Of a stretch of 64,000 bases of DNA, positions 34,601 to 43,900 are shown one piece after another. The position numbers and the translations under genes are program-made. How positions within the stretch are numbered: the stretch's first letter is position 1; the number at the start of each line of letters is the position of its first letter. Location: the NCBI RefSeq assembly GCF_964275005.1, contig NC_092688.1, positions 19,996,403 through 20,060,402 of the forward strand. Reading direction: 5' to 3'. The stretch comes from Diadema setosum. Taxonomy: Eukaryota; Echinodermata; Echinoidea; Diadematoida; Diadematidae. Below the pieces are notes generated by a model. The model worked only from the letters and a program-made list of their open reading frames with translations. It ran no database searches and had not been told where the DNA came from.

Positions 34601-37600
34601 GATCAGTAAGGTACTTTCAGAGAATTTTCAGTTCAAACTTTATTTTGAAAAATCCAGTTTTTCTCTGGTCCCATACGTAAGTTGGCATATTTTTCTTAAT
34701 AAAATAATCAACCCAAGGTCAAATGACACCAAACTTAAACACAATATTCTTCTCAAGGATACCAGTCCTCCTGATGATAAACAATAAAATCCAAGTGCTC
34801 CTTCATTACTTTTCAGAGGTTTGAAATCTCTGAATGTCCCATACGTAAGGTGCGCGATATCTTGGACTTGCCCTACACCAGAATAATATCTCTTCACAGT
34901 CATAATTTGCAACAAAAAATGCCAAGAATTTGCTACAACACAAAAGGTAAATAACAAATACACACACAAAACATAAAAAATGAAACAATGAATTATAAGA
35001 TATCAATAACATCAATATGTAGATGGTAAAAAATACCAAACTTGGGACACAGTCAGAATATGTGTAAAATAGGATTGTCTCTGATTTTTTTCTTTTCTTT
35101 TTGGGGTGGGGTGGGCTATTGACAGGATATGTGTGAAATAGGATTGTCTCTGATTCTTTTTTTTTTTTGGGGGGGGGGGGATGGGGTGAGCTAATGACAG
35201 GATATGTGTGACATAAGAATAAGCTAATGACAGGAAGGGTTGGTGTAGGACAAGACTAGGTTGTATGCTTGCTTTATCTCACTAACCTCTTGGGCACCAC
35301 ACTGAAAACACTTGTTGTCAACTGAAGGCTCTGGGGTTTGGTTATATCTACAGACTGGGCAGCTGCAACAAAGAAAGTCCAGGAATTGAGATGCAAATAG
35401 GAAGAGAAATAAAAACAAATTGACTAATAGACATTCATATGAATTTGGACAATGAAGCAGTCACAGGAGTGTGACATCGAAGTAATGACAACTACAAAAT
35501 GTAAATTTGCATATATAACGACATGCAAAAAGATACATCGACACATGTACCAAACTGCCTGCTTAAAGTACCATCACATTATAGAATAAAAACATACAAA
35601 CTTTAACTTTGTTTTTTCTCATGGGCATGTTCTAGCCTCTTTTCTATTTCTTTGTTTCAGAAATGTTGTTGGGCCACACATACACTTTCACACATCTTGC
35701 TCAGGAATTGTGACTTTTTTTTTGTTTTTGTATTATTTGTCTATTTTCTGTTTTGTTGTGGTTGTTGCTGTTATTGTTATTGTTGTTGGATTTTGTTTTT
35801 GCTTTGTTTTGTTCAATCCTGACCCAGCCCTCCAATGTTAGCCCACTATCATGTTGTGTAGTCTTCCCATGACACCCATCCCTCACCTTGTGTCTCCCCA
35901 TTTGGTCAGGCAGCTGCCATGGAAAGTATGATTGCACAGAATGGTCAGGATGCCCTCCACAGAGTCCTCCATGCGCTCCAGACAGATATTACACGTTGGC
36001 AGCTCGGTGAGGCCTGGTGTGGCAAGACTAGCACCCTGTAGTGTGGGGAGCAAAACGCCACACACAATCGATCCTTCTGGTTAGTACCAGTGATGCACAA
36101 ATTAATAAAAATGACACTAATATCTTACTTTCACATTGTTGCCTTATCGATGTAACTAAATTTTTCTTTTTTCAATTTTCATCTTTTTACATTTTCAAAG
36201 TGACTAGTTCTATACAATAGTCAATAGGACATGTAAATCTCATATACACTGCCTGAATTACAATATTTACATAAAGACTGTTCAAAAAGATATACAGTTT
36301 GCTATGATTTTGGCAGTTAATCACCATCAAAACTACACACAAATAGTTCAACCATTTTCCCTTCAGTTTGAATGCCCTATTTTTTCAAGGGTAGCTAGGA
36401 ATTTACATTTTGCATGTGCATAGAAACAGGCAAGCATTCTCGTTTGTGCACAATGGCCTGAATTCTCAAAGGTGGAATAACTTTATTACACTGCTTATTC
36501 CGCCGATTTAACCCTATTAAGCCCAAGCTATTTTGACCCCTCGCAGGCCCAAGGGGGGGCACATTGTGCCCCCCCCCCATATAACTTTTTTATTATTTGA
36601 TGTATCATCGTCATATTTGGCACGTGGATAGAGTAACTCATACTCTACATGATCGTACATTTGAATTTTCACAAGGTCACCCATGGAGGGTGCTATTTAC
36701 AAAAACAAGTAGGAAATATGCTAAAAACATGATTTTTCGGTATAATTTCTTTATCCCCATTATATATGTCTTATCATAGACCAATTATTTTCATATTTGT
36801 CACAAATGATAAGCACGTGGAATTTTGTTATTTGTTATGTTTGAAATTTCCCAAGGTCACCACATGGGGGCGCTATTCATATCAACATAGTGATACATTA
36901 TGAGACCTGAGATGAAATGTTTGGGATGGGTACATGTATAGTTATGACATTTCATATTTGCATAATAGTGGAATTTTGAGATTGCAAATTGAAATATGAT
37001 AAACTAATGATATTAGAGGCATAACTTGGGTGAAGGAATCAAAATAAATCCAAATATAAGGGCAATCTGTAGAAAATAGTATTGTTTTCAATTATCTCTA
37101 GATTATATATATTGTTTTATGCATTTATCACATAAAAACAAAGGAAATAATAAGAAAAACTTTCCAGGACCATGATTACTTCAAATTTTGCTTCTTCAAC
37201 AAATTTCAGCCAAGAAACACCCATTTCATACACTGTAATGCTGTTAAATGAAATGGGAACAGAAAAAATATGCAAAATCTGACTGACATGGTTGTCAGTT
37301 TATGGTTGCCATGGCAACCAGCAACATCAAATACACCTAAATTATATATCAAAATGTTCGCAATAAGATTTTAGGAAAAGTCACCAAATTTGGTTGAAAT
37401 CGGATTAAGGACAAAGGAGTGGCAAATGAAAATCTGGTAGGGGGGCACAATGTGCCCCCCTTGGGCTTTATAGGGTTAATACGCCTCTTATGCAAATCAG
37501 GCCCTAGTGACGTAAAATGACGCGATTCATTCCCCGGAATCTATTCTCAAAGGTGGAATAACTTATTCCGCGGAATAGTTATTCCAGCTTTGAGAATTCG

Positions 37601-40600
37601 GGCCAATGAGTGCACTGGGATTCATACAAATGACAGAGTTCAGAGAAAGGGGTAGAAGCAGTACTCACTTCACATGACTTCATGCATTCTACTCTAGAGA
37701 CATACACCAAGTAGCAGATGAAGTCATCAAATGAGTTGTAAGGTTTGCCATTGTATTCCTTGTAGAATTCATCTGCATGGCTCTGGAAATGAAAAGAAAA
37801 TATATTGATCATGCATTACACATACAATGTAAATTAATTTTGTATTTCAGTTTGTGTTTATTTTTCCCCGGTTAGTGCTTATAAGTACTTAAAAGACAAA
37901 ATCATTTTAAGGACATCAAATACTCTACATCTTTTCAGTTCTTTTTCAATTCATTTTCATTTCTCTTAAAGGACAAGTTCACCTTCATAAACATAAGGAT
38001 TGAGAGAATGTAGCAATATTAGCAGAACACATCATTGAAAGTTTGAGGAAAATCGGACAATCCGTTCAAAAGTTATGAATTTTTGAAGTTTTAATGCAGT
38101 AACCACTGGATGAGAAGACTACTGCATTGTATGAATAACTTAGATGTCACATGCGTACAACAATATAAGGAAAATACAAAGAGAATTTCACAAAATTTCA
38201 TCTTTTGAAAAAAAGTACACATTCCCTTGACTCGTTACCGACATATGTTAGGGGTAATATCATTCCCCCTGCCTTTAGAAAGAGGCAAGTCAAGTGCTCT
38301 TTTATTATGCGAAAAAAGTGAAAATATGTTGGATTTTCTTTACATTTTCTTTATACTGTTGTACGCATATGACTCACAAGCTGTAGTAGTCTCCTCATCC
38401 AGCGGTTCCAACACAAAAATTTTAAAAATTCATAACTTTTGCATCGATTGTCCAATTTTCCTCAAACTTTCACTGATGTGTTCTACTAATATTGCTGCAT
38501 TCTCTCAATCCTTATGTTTATGAAGGTGAACTTGTCCTTTAAAGTAAACAATACTGTAAAAGAGGATATTTTTGTATGACTAATTTTTCGTGATCAGCTG
38601 GGTAAGAAGGGTTTCGCATGTTTTCAATTCCGCGGAATAAAGACATCATCTACTGGAACATCATGGCAAGCAAAAGTATTCGCCTGCTTTTATTTTCGCG
38701 CTAGTTTCTGGTTGCGCAGAATACGCGAAAATTTCAACATCGCGAAAATGTCCACTTTTACAGTATAATAATCGTATGGCAACACAATCTACATAAGGGT
38801 ATTTAATAGTGAGTGGTACGGTACAATCACTGCTTACAAAAGAAAGTCTCATAATTTGCTTTATGATTTGCCTCGAGAATCCCCTAAACGGAACAGAAAC
38901 TCACTTGATTTCTGAACTTGATGAGGGTCATGTACTGGTTTGGGTTGGAGTCCCGAATGATGCGGACATGCTCAATGCCCTCGGCCAGGGGAGCAAAGAA
39001 CTGAAGAAGGTCATGGCAGATGAGGGACGCGGGGACAGCCAGAGCACAGATCATGTCACTCCGATGGATGCCCTCATCCAGAGAGGTCATTTGACTGCAA
39101 ATAAAGACTTTTAGTGATAATCATCCACATACACCTACATAGTTTACCGCGCATAATGCAAGCAGTTTGTGCTTAAAGGGATGATATAGTATTGGTTCAG
39201 ATGAGGATTGAGCTTTTGACTTTTTGCAAGATACTTATATGAAATGTTACGGAGCATACAATTCTAAGAGGAATTCATAATTTTTGAGGAAAATCAGTTT
39301 TGAAATTGCCGAGATATATATATAAAAAAAAGTAAAACAAAGCAATCCTAATAAAAGATGGGTCCCACTGTTTATTAGGATCCCTGATAGTTGTTTTGGA
39401 TATCTCAGCCATTTCAAAACCGATTTTCATCAAATAAACTTTGAATTACTCTTAGAATTACATGCTTCTTCATATTTCAAAAGAGGTTTCTCATTTTCTC
39501 TCTCAAAAAAGTTGGATACCTGAAGCCCCATCTCAACCACAACTATACTATCCCTTTAACAAGAGTATATAGTAGCAGAGTAAAAAAAAAATAAATAAAT
39601 AAAAAATCTTCTGTGAAGTGAACACAGAAGTACAAAAATCATATCACATCAAGTGCAAAAATTGCATTGTACTCAATGAATCAATTCATTGGCACAATGA
39701 AATATCAGATGCTTGTGGCCCCTGCCCTGCAATGAGCTCATTTTACCTGCTTATTTTCGTACAATGCACATTGCATATTACAAAGATATTATCATATTAG
39801 GCAAGTCTCATAAAAACAGCAGACAATTTTGGTAATTTCCTTGATAATACTTTTCAGGAACAAAAAGCATGGAAGTACAATGTGTTATTTCTGGTAAATA
39901 CTGAACTGATAAAAAACAACACTTCACGTCAAAATCCTGGAAGTTTCCATTTGAAATGAGTTGCGTGTCTAACATCCACATGTAAACATTTCCATAAACA
40001 TCACTTTGCTGCAAAGTATTCATATACACTTTTGATTAAAGGACAAGTTCATCTTCATAAACATAAGGATTGAGAGAATGCAGCAATATTAGTAGAACAC
40101 ATCAGTGAAAGTTTGAGGAAAATTGGACAATCGATGCAAAAGTTATGAATTTTAAAAATTTTTATGTTGGAACTGCTGGATGAGGAGACTACTACAGCTT
40201 GTGATATCATATGCATACAACAGTACAAAGAGAATGTAAAGAAAATTCAACTATTTTCACTTTTTTCGAATAATAAAAGAGCACTTGACTTGCCTTTCTA
40301 AAGGCATGAGCAGGGGAATAATATTACCCATAACATATGTCGGTAACGAGTCAAGGGAATGTGTATTTTTTTCAAAAGATGAAATTTTGTGAAATTCTCT
40401 TTATACACTGTATTTTCCTATATTGTTGTATGCATGTCACATCATGCACTGCAGTACATAGTCTTCTCATCCAGCGGTCACAGCACAAAAACTTCAAAAA
40501 TTCATAACTTTTGAACGGATTGTCCGATTTTCCTCAAACTTTCAATGATGTGTTCTACTAATATTGCTACATTCTCTCAATCCTTATGTTTATGAAGGTG

Positions 40601-42615
40601 AACCTGTCCTTTAATTGGAAGTGACTCCTGTAATTGATGATGAAATCTTGCCTATATCTGTTTTTGTGCAACAAAAATTTAACCAAGACGTATGTTTGGT
40701 ACATTATCAAGCTACATAGTTAACTATGACATACACAAGCATGTATAGGTTTTATCCCACTATTTGTTTAAAAAACTAACAATAACTAAAAGCACTTTCA
40801 AAGTACACTATCTTCACTTGTGGGTGTACAGATCATGAAGTGTTACATTAAACAAATTATCATTTAGCATTACAGTGAACAAATATCATTCACCATTACA
40901 GTGAATGAATAATCGTGTTAACAAAAAAAAAAAAAAAAAATCACGCTGAGTGAACAGATCATATTTTCTGGTGGGAAAATGTCTGAAATGGCACAAACGT
41001 TGCAAAAGAGTCAACATGAAACAAACTATTTTCCTCCAAAAGTACTCACTTTTCCTTGAAGAGATGTACGATGCCTTTTGTGATATCCACCACAGGATTT
41101 CCAGAAAAGAATGGGATTCTTCTCCTAAATGAAGCAAGCGGACTCTTACTTGACCTGCCTCCCTCGCTTGTATCCGATGACACTGTAGGAGGACTAGCAC
41201 CAGAGGAGCCCCGCCTCTCTCTGCCCACACTCGAAGACGCCAAACTCCTCTGCTCCTTCAGGGAAGAGCTGCGCCTCACTTCAGCTTTCTTCCCCTTGTG
41301 GAATTTGCCCTCCGCCTGCTCGCCCCTGCTCTTGTCCGAGGTCAACGAATCTTCGTCCGTCAAGTCCGGGGAGGTGATTTCGCTGATGGAGTCACTATTT
41401 GTGTCCTTACTGACGTCCCCTGCAGGGGGCGTAACGCTCACCCCAGCAGACTGGTGGCTGGACTTCTCAGATCCCGTGGGTCTGTCCTTCGGCTTGGTGT
41501 TCGAGACAACACTGGCATAGTTGGCTTTCGCCTCTGTGCTCTGACTTGTAACCTCATCCTCATACCGCTCTGGGGGGAAAAAAAGGCCACAGGAAGATAA
41601 CTTTTCTGCAGAAAGTGTGAAAGGTGAGTTTGTCCAACACTGCGTAGTAATGATTAATTGAGACAAATCTTCTTTTCCAGGAAGTTATATGTTATTGATT
41701 TTTGTAACCTTGATTTGAACATAATTTGTTCCTTTCTCAAAGTTTGACTGGGTTTCACATAAATTAACCATACCTGTAAGGTTTTGTATCACTTTACCCG
41801 GAGAATTTTTCCCAGGTGCATAACTTTTCTCTTTAACAGCCTTGACTGTAAAATACAGAAAAGATAATGGTTGCAATGTCATCACAATCAATGGCCCTAT
41901 TTTCTAGCAATCCATCCAGATTAACAATTGGACAGCTTAATGAATTATTTAAGCTATTTTCTAACTTTGAATCATTACAACTTGAAAAGAGCTAGCGGCA
42001 TCTTTAGAAAAAATACAATGTGGTACCCTACTAAGTTAAAGAAAACAATAAACAAAACTGACACAAGATATTTACTATATCTTCATTTGAAGATATTAAT
42101 TGGGAGATTTGAATACAAGTGAATTATCTTTCATAGGTATTTACCTTCCACAGAATATGTCTCTATCCTGATGCCCTTTTCTTCCCTATTTCCAACACAC
42201 TTCTCCACTACCGTCTCCAAGCTATCCTCTCTGGCTCCAACTGGGTGGCTGCGCCCGTCCTCCACCCGTTCCCAGGCAACCTGCGGCATGTGCTTGAGGG
42301 CATCCTGGCGTGGCTTGGCCATCAGGGCCGGAGGGGGACTGGATGTTAGGAGTGGGGGGCTCTCTGCCATGTTGGGTGATCTGGCTGCAGTGGGGCACAA
42401 ATTATAAGCAAATTTTCATGGATGTTGTATAATGCACAAAGACTATCACTTCTGACATTATCAATACAATTGCATTTAGTCACAGCTAAACTTTGTGTAG
42501 TACAATGTAAAATGACATACGACATGTAGAAGACATTTATATCACAAGTATGACACAACATCAACATTTTCAAAGCAAAAAACAAAAAACAAGAACTCTC
42601 ACCATGGTTCGACAT
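25481..42615 (-). CDS. BRAP: BRAP / IMP, RING-type E3 ubiquitin ligase, 14 coding exons
   Basis: BRAP is a cytoplasmic RING E3 ligase that restrains KSR-dependent Raf/MEK/ERK signalling until Ras binds it, and holds nuclear-localisation signals in the cytoplasm. Exons, 5' to 3' on the minus strand, are 42615-42603, 42384-42145, 41845-41774, 41569-41050, 39094-38905, 37782-37669, 36035-35887, 35362-35287, 31879-31741, 31134-31022, 29054-28965, 28202-28038, 27414-27319 and 25660-25481. All phases agree and give 718 residues. The BRAP2 domain runs about 258-380 ([36 protein letters not shown]). RING-H2 uses C398, C401, C417, H419, H422, C425, C434 and C437. ZnF-UBP spans about 451-510 ([25 protein letters not shown]). 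The coiled coil runs about 530-690, with a basic tail [12 protein letters not shown]. The 250-residue N-terminal part is Ser/Pro-rich and lacks the VSLVVIRLEL start of vertebrate BRAP, so the first exons are the weakest part. Confidence 0.93.
25670..25910. repeat. (CAGA)n-type degenerate microsatellite
   Basis: CAGACAGACAGG-like tetramers fill the last BRAP intron next to the terminal-exon acceptor. On the minus strand they read as a Cys/Leu/Ser/Val-rich frame that is not a protein. Confidence 0.85.
26425..27173. mobile_element. TTAACCC element A with GGCCTC-core end hairpins
   Basis: The termini are a 20-bp perfect inverted repeat, TTAACCCTAACTAGGCCGGG. Just inside each end is a G-run/palindrome/C-run: GGGGCCTCCCAGGCCCC at about 26469 on the left and GGGGCCTCGGAGGCCCC at about 27132 on the right. 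The interior is AT-rich and non-coding. It is homologous to element C (GGCACAC, TTGGTCTGACAGGCATGTA). It lies in the last BRAP intron. Confidence 0.8.
27319..27414 (-). CDS. BRAP: BRAP exon, coiled coil 3
   Basis: Thirty-two whole codons: [20 protein letters not shown] through [15 protein letters not shown] is identical in human BRAP. Confidence 0.94.
28038..28202 (-). CDS. BRAP: BRAP exon, coiled coil 2
   Basis: Fifty-five whole codons of charged heptads ([39 protein letters not shown]). The clean acceptor gcccatag and donor gtaagt support it. Confidence 0.9.
28350..28500 (+). repeat. Word island starting GCAGAGATGCCAAC
   Basis: After the opening phrase come AGCAGTGTATTTTTAG, AACAGTATTTTCACC and TACAGTATTTTAGGC, that is, repeats around CAGTATTTT. 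It lies in a BRAP intron. Confidence 0.4.
28965..29054 (-). CDS. BRAP: BRAP exon, coiled coil 1
   Basis: Thirty whole codons: [20 protein letters not shown] and [10 protein letters not shown]. LLxSQLESQR is nearly invariant in BRAP. Confidence 0.94.
29613..29895. repeat. Tandem duplication, two 140-bp units
   Basis: The block starting ATTCTAGTAAAAGCTGATTA at 29613 is repeated at 29753 almost unchanged, including a C-run and A-run. The near-identity points to a recent duplication in a BRAP intron. Confidence 0.88.
31022..31134 (-). CDS. BRAP: BRAP exon after ZnF-UBP
   Basis: Encodes [20 protein letters not shown] through [14 protein letters not shown], matching the human NYVHRLVASKTDGK segment and leading into the coiled coil. 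Confidence 0.95.
31741..31879 (-). CDS. BRAP: BRAP exon, ZnF-UBP core
   Basis: Encodes [20 protein letters not shown], then [17 protein letters not shown] and VWDYAG. The acceptor cactttttag directly joins QE to SLWIC, matching human QENLWICLICGHIG. This finger can bind ubiquitin C-termini in the family. Confidence 0.96.
31930..32111 (-). mobile_element. Probable LINE 3' end with (GAAT)n tail
   Basis: On the minus strand, TTTTCCATTTTATGGACAAT leads into AAAATGAATGAATGAATGAATGAAT, the usual look of a non-LTR element tail with a short tandem repeat. The element at 32112-34874 begins immediately beside it. Confidence 0.4.
32112..34874. mobile_element. 2.76-kb non-coding DNA transposon with repeated CTTACGTATGGGAC words
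   Basis: The ends are a 17-bp inverted repeat: AGGGCAAGTCCAAGATA at 32112 and its complement ending at 34874. The word CTTACGTATGGGAC or its complement starts at about 32292, 32459 (inverted), 32626, 32646, 34450, 34473, 34669 and 34836. Those in the left part mostly point one way and those in the right part the other. No ORF of note is present, so the element is non-autonomous. The superfamily is unknown; clustered subterminal words are known transposase-binding sites in several superfamilies. It lies in a BRAP intron. Confidence 0.75.
35287..35362 (-). CDS. BRAP: BRAP exon, RING end and start of ZnF-UBP
   Basis: Encodes [20 protein letters not shown] then CGAQE. It completes the RING finger and provides the first cysteine pair of the UBP zinc finger. 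Confidence 0.95.
35887..36035 (-). CDS. BRAP: BRAP exon, RING-H2 finger
   Basis: Encodes [20 protein letters not shown] and [14 protein letters not shown], holding six of the eight zinc ligands. The last pair (CPVC) is in the next exon. Confidence 0.96.
36455..37604. mobile_element. GGCCTGAATTCTCAAAG MITE split by element B
   Basis: The left piece (36455-36507) reads GGCCTGAATTCTCAAAGGTG and the right piece ends CTTTGAGAATTCGGGCC at 37604. AAT on both outer sides may be a 3-bp target duplication. The interior pairs through TTATTCCGCGGAATA. Element B occupies 36508-37479. Confidence 0.7.
36508..37479. mobile_element. TTAACCC element B with CACATTGTG-core end hairpins
   Basis: Ends TTAACCCTATTAAGCCCAAG and its near-complement CTTTATAGGGTTAA. 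The left hairpin GGGGGGCACATTGTGCCCCC lies at about 36554. The right one, at about 37440, reads GGGGGGCACAATGTGCCCCC, the exact reverse complement of the left. The interior is AT-rich and contains CATATTTGGCACGTGG, recalling elements A and C. It is inserted into another MITE in a BRAP intron. Confidence 0.8.
37669..37782 (-). CDS. BRAP: BRAP exon, end of BRAP2 domain
   Basis: Thirty-eight whole codons: [20 protein letters not shown] to [11 protein letters not shown]. It matches the ADSFY...CNGRQFNS...LVYV segment of the human protein. Confidence 0.94.
37966..38542. mobile_element. TTAA foldback MITE, TTAAAGGACAAGTTCACC family, copy 1
   Basis: The two ends are nearly perfect inverted repeats for about 48 bases, and the halves pair over most of their length. 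A second copy lies at 40036. Both are in BRAP introns. Confidence 0.85.
38905..39094 (-). CDS. BRAP: BRAP exon, BRAP2 domain core
   Basis: Encodes [20 protein letters not shown] and continues to [18 protein letters not shown]. The BRAP2 domain has an RRM-like fold, and this part is near-identical in spacing to human BRAP. Confidence 0.95.
39173..39559. mobile_element. TTAA foldback MITE, TTAAAGGGATG family
   Basis: Begins TTAAAGGGATGATATAGTAT and ends ATACTATCCCTTTAA. The central hairpin is around AAAGATGGGTCCCACTGTTT. It is the same family as 21011, 56863 and 62381. Confidence 0.85.
40036..40614. mobile_element. TTAA foldback MITE, TTAAAGGACAAGTTCA family, copy 2
   Basis: Close relative of 37966-38542 with the same termini and interior, 1.5 kb away in the next BRAP intron. 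Confidence 0.85.
41050..41569 (-). CDS. BRAP: BRAP exon, Ser-rich region and start of BRAP2 domain
   Basis: Encodes a Ser/Lys/Glu-rich, probably disordered stretch, then [20 protein letters not shown] and HLFKE. The latter corresponds to ISFFSGNPSVEIVHGIMHLY of human BRAP. The antisense strand is open over the same region but is a shadow. Confidence 0.9.
41774..41845 (-). CDS. BRAP: BRAP short exon
   Basis: Encodes [20 protein letters not shown] and QNLT. The acceptor gtattttacag and donor gtatgg give phases matching both neighbours, which supports it despite the short length. Confidence 0.6.
42145..42384 (-). CDS. BRAP: BRAP exon, N-terminal linker
   Basis: Encodes residues 6-84, including [20 protein letters not shown] and [19 protein letters not shown]. 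The acceptor cccactgcag and donor gtaaat fit the phases of both neighbours. No domain is recognised. Confidence 0.65.
42603..42615 (-). CDS. BRAP: BRAP putative first coding exon
   Basis: CACAAGATGTCGAACCATG is followed by a gtgaga donor. The ATG has A at -3, and MSNH plus one base joins the next exon in phase. An in-frame upstream ATG at 42646-42648 would add eleven residues. A splice acceptor (ttctaacag) lies further upstream. The start is tentative. Confidence 0.4.
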
Positions 42616-42949
42616 CTTGTGCCAAAATTCAATTCCGCGGAAAAGCATAGATTTCTAACTGTTAGAAGTCTAGGTTTCTACATGTACAGTAGCTGGCAGT
42701 CAGATTTTGGGCAGGGTTATAATCAAATTATGGGCTTGCTTTAATTACTTTTAATACAGCATCTCTGGATATCATTACTGAATGCATGCTCTCCACTCTC
42801 TGCCAGTCCTTCGTTTATAATGGGACTGCACTGTATTTACTTGTAACTTTGTACTTTGCTTACAATGAATCACAAAGATGTTGTTTTTGTGCCCCGGCGA
42901 TAGACCATACACTGTACATCAACTAGCTGTAGCTGTATTCAGTATCCAC

Positions 42950-43340
42950 AGCACCCCCCCCCCCCCCCCCCCCATGGCCATGAAATGCATTTGCACCCCA
43001 ATCAGAGACTCCAACTCTCCCGCTTTCGACAGGAGATCTCCCGCCGAAAGTCCATTTTTGCAAAATCTCCCATTCTCCCGCTTGAGATTTAATTTCTCCC
43101 GCCCTGGCTCTGTGTCTCCCGCTTGACATGATATCTTACTAATTAGTAATTGCCATCATATGTTGAAAAATAAGCCTTAGATAGCACGAGAGAGCATCTA
43201 GAACCCTGGAGCTTCCAGGGCCCGCCTGCGCCTAAGGGCCCTGGACCCCGGCCGCTGCAAGGAACTTTGCACTCGTGATGTGCGCTTCGCGCAAAAAGTC
43301 TCCCGTTTGCTTGGGGTTTCAGGCGGGAGAATCTCCAGAT
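42950..43340. repeat. C-run and TCTCCCGC word island
   Basis: A C homopolymer at 42952-42973 precedes CAGAGACTCCAACTCTCCCG. The word TCTCCCGC(TT) then recurs about eight times up to 43336. This is a variant of the GCAGAGATGCCAAC islands. Confidence 0.5.
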
Positions 43341-43449
43341 CAGAAGGTGCTTGCTGGGGTTGGATTCTCTGCCCAATCCAGCCTCCCCGCATGCTGCAAA
43401 TACACACAGTCATCTGATAATAACGATGTCTCTCAGTCTCATTCATACT

Positions 43450-43605
43450 TTGACCGAAAGTCTGTCTAATTCCGCGAAAAACTTCTCATTTATAATGATG
43501 ACATTTGCTGGGTCAGTTTTTAAGCGAAAAACTGACCCAGCAAATGTCATCATTAATAATTTAAATGAGAAGTTTTTCGCGGAATTAGACAGACTTGTCG
43601 GTCAT
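43450..43605. mobile_element. Foldback MITE with 9-bp target duplication (MULE-like)
   Basis: The 156-bp unit is almost entirely a hairpin: TCTGTCTAATTCCGCGAAAA through GGGTCAGTTTTT pairs with its complement around a short AAGCG loop. The direct repeat ATTCATACT flanks it (43441-43449, 43606-43614). A 9-bp duplication is typical of Mutator-like elements. It lies between BRAP and QPRT. Confidence 0.82.
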
Positions 43606-43836
43606 ATTCATACTGAATAATATCACAGTGCAGAATTCTCTGCAACGATCTTCACTCGACTATCGGATTGAAGAAAACAGATTCGATTTATAGAATGCGG
43701 ATTGCAAATGAAAAATGAAAATGAACAAGTGGAGGGAAAGAAAAGGACGACGAAAATTTCTTGGTAAACATGGATGGTAAAAGAATTACAATGAATATTC
43801 AACAAGAATTTCGAGATGGGATCGAAGCTCACTCAC

Positions 43837-43900
43837 ATCTTGAATACAACAACGATGTCGGCAATTCAGATTCGTTGTTGATAGACAGACGAATCACACA
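43837..43900 (-). other. Possible BRAP 5' untranslated exon (donor only)
   Basis: On the minus strand GTATTCAAGAT is followed by gtgagtgag, a strong donor without an open frame. It could end a non-coding BRAP first exon spliced to the acceptor near 42660. This is inference only. Confidence 0.25.

Noticed and set aside
35701-35937. Asn/Lys-rich minus-strand ORF joined to the RING exon
   Set aside because: Intronic low-complexity TTG/GTT tract; the BRAP exon ends at the donor at 35887.
41056-41520. 154-codon plus-strand ORF
   Set aside because: Antisense shadow of the BRAP exon at 41050-41569, whose minus-strand frame matches BRAP.
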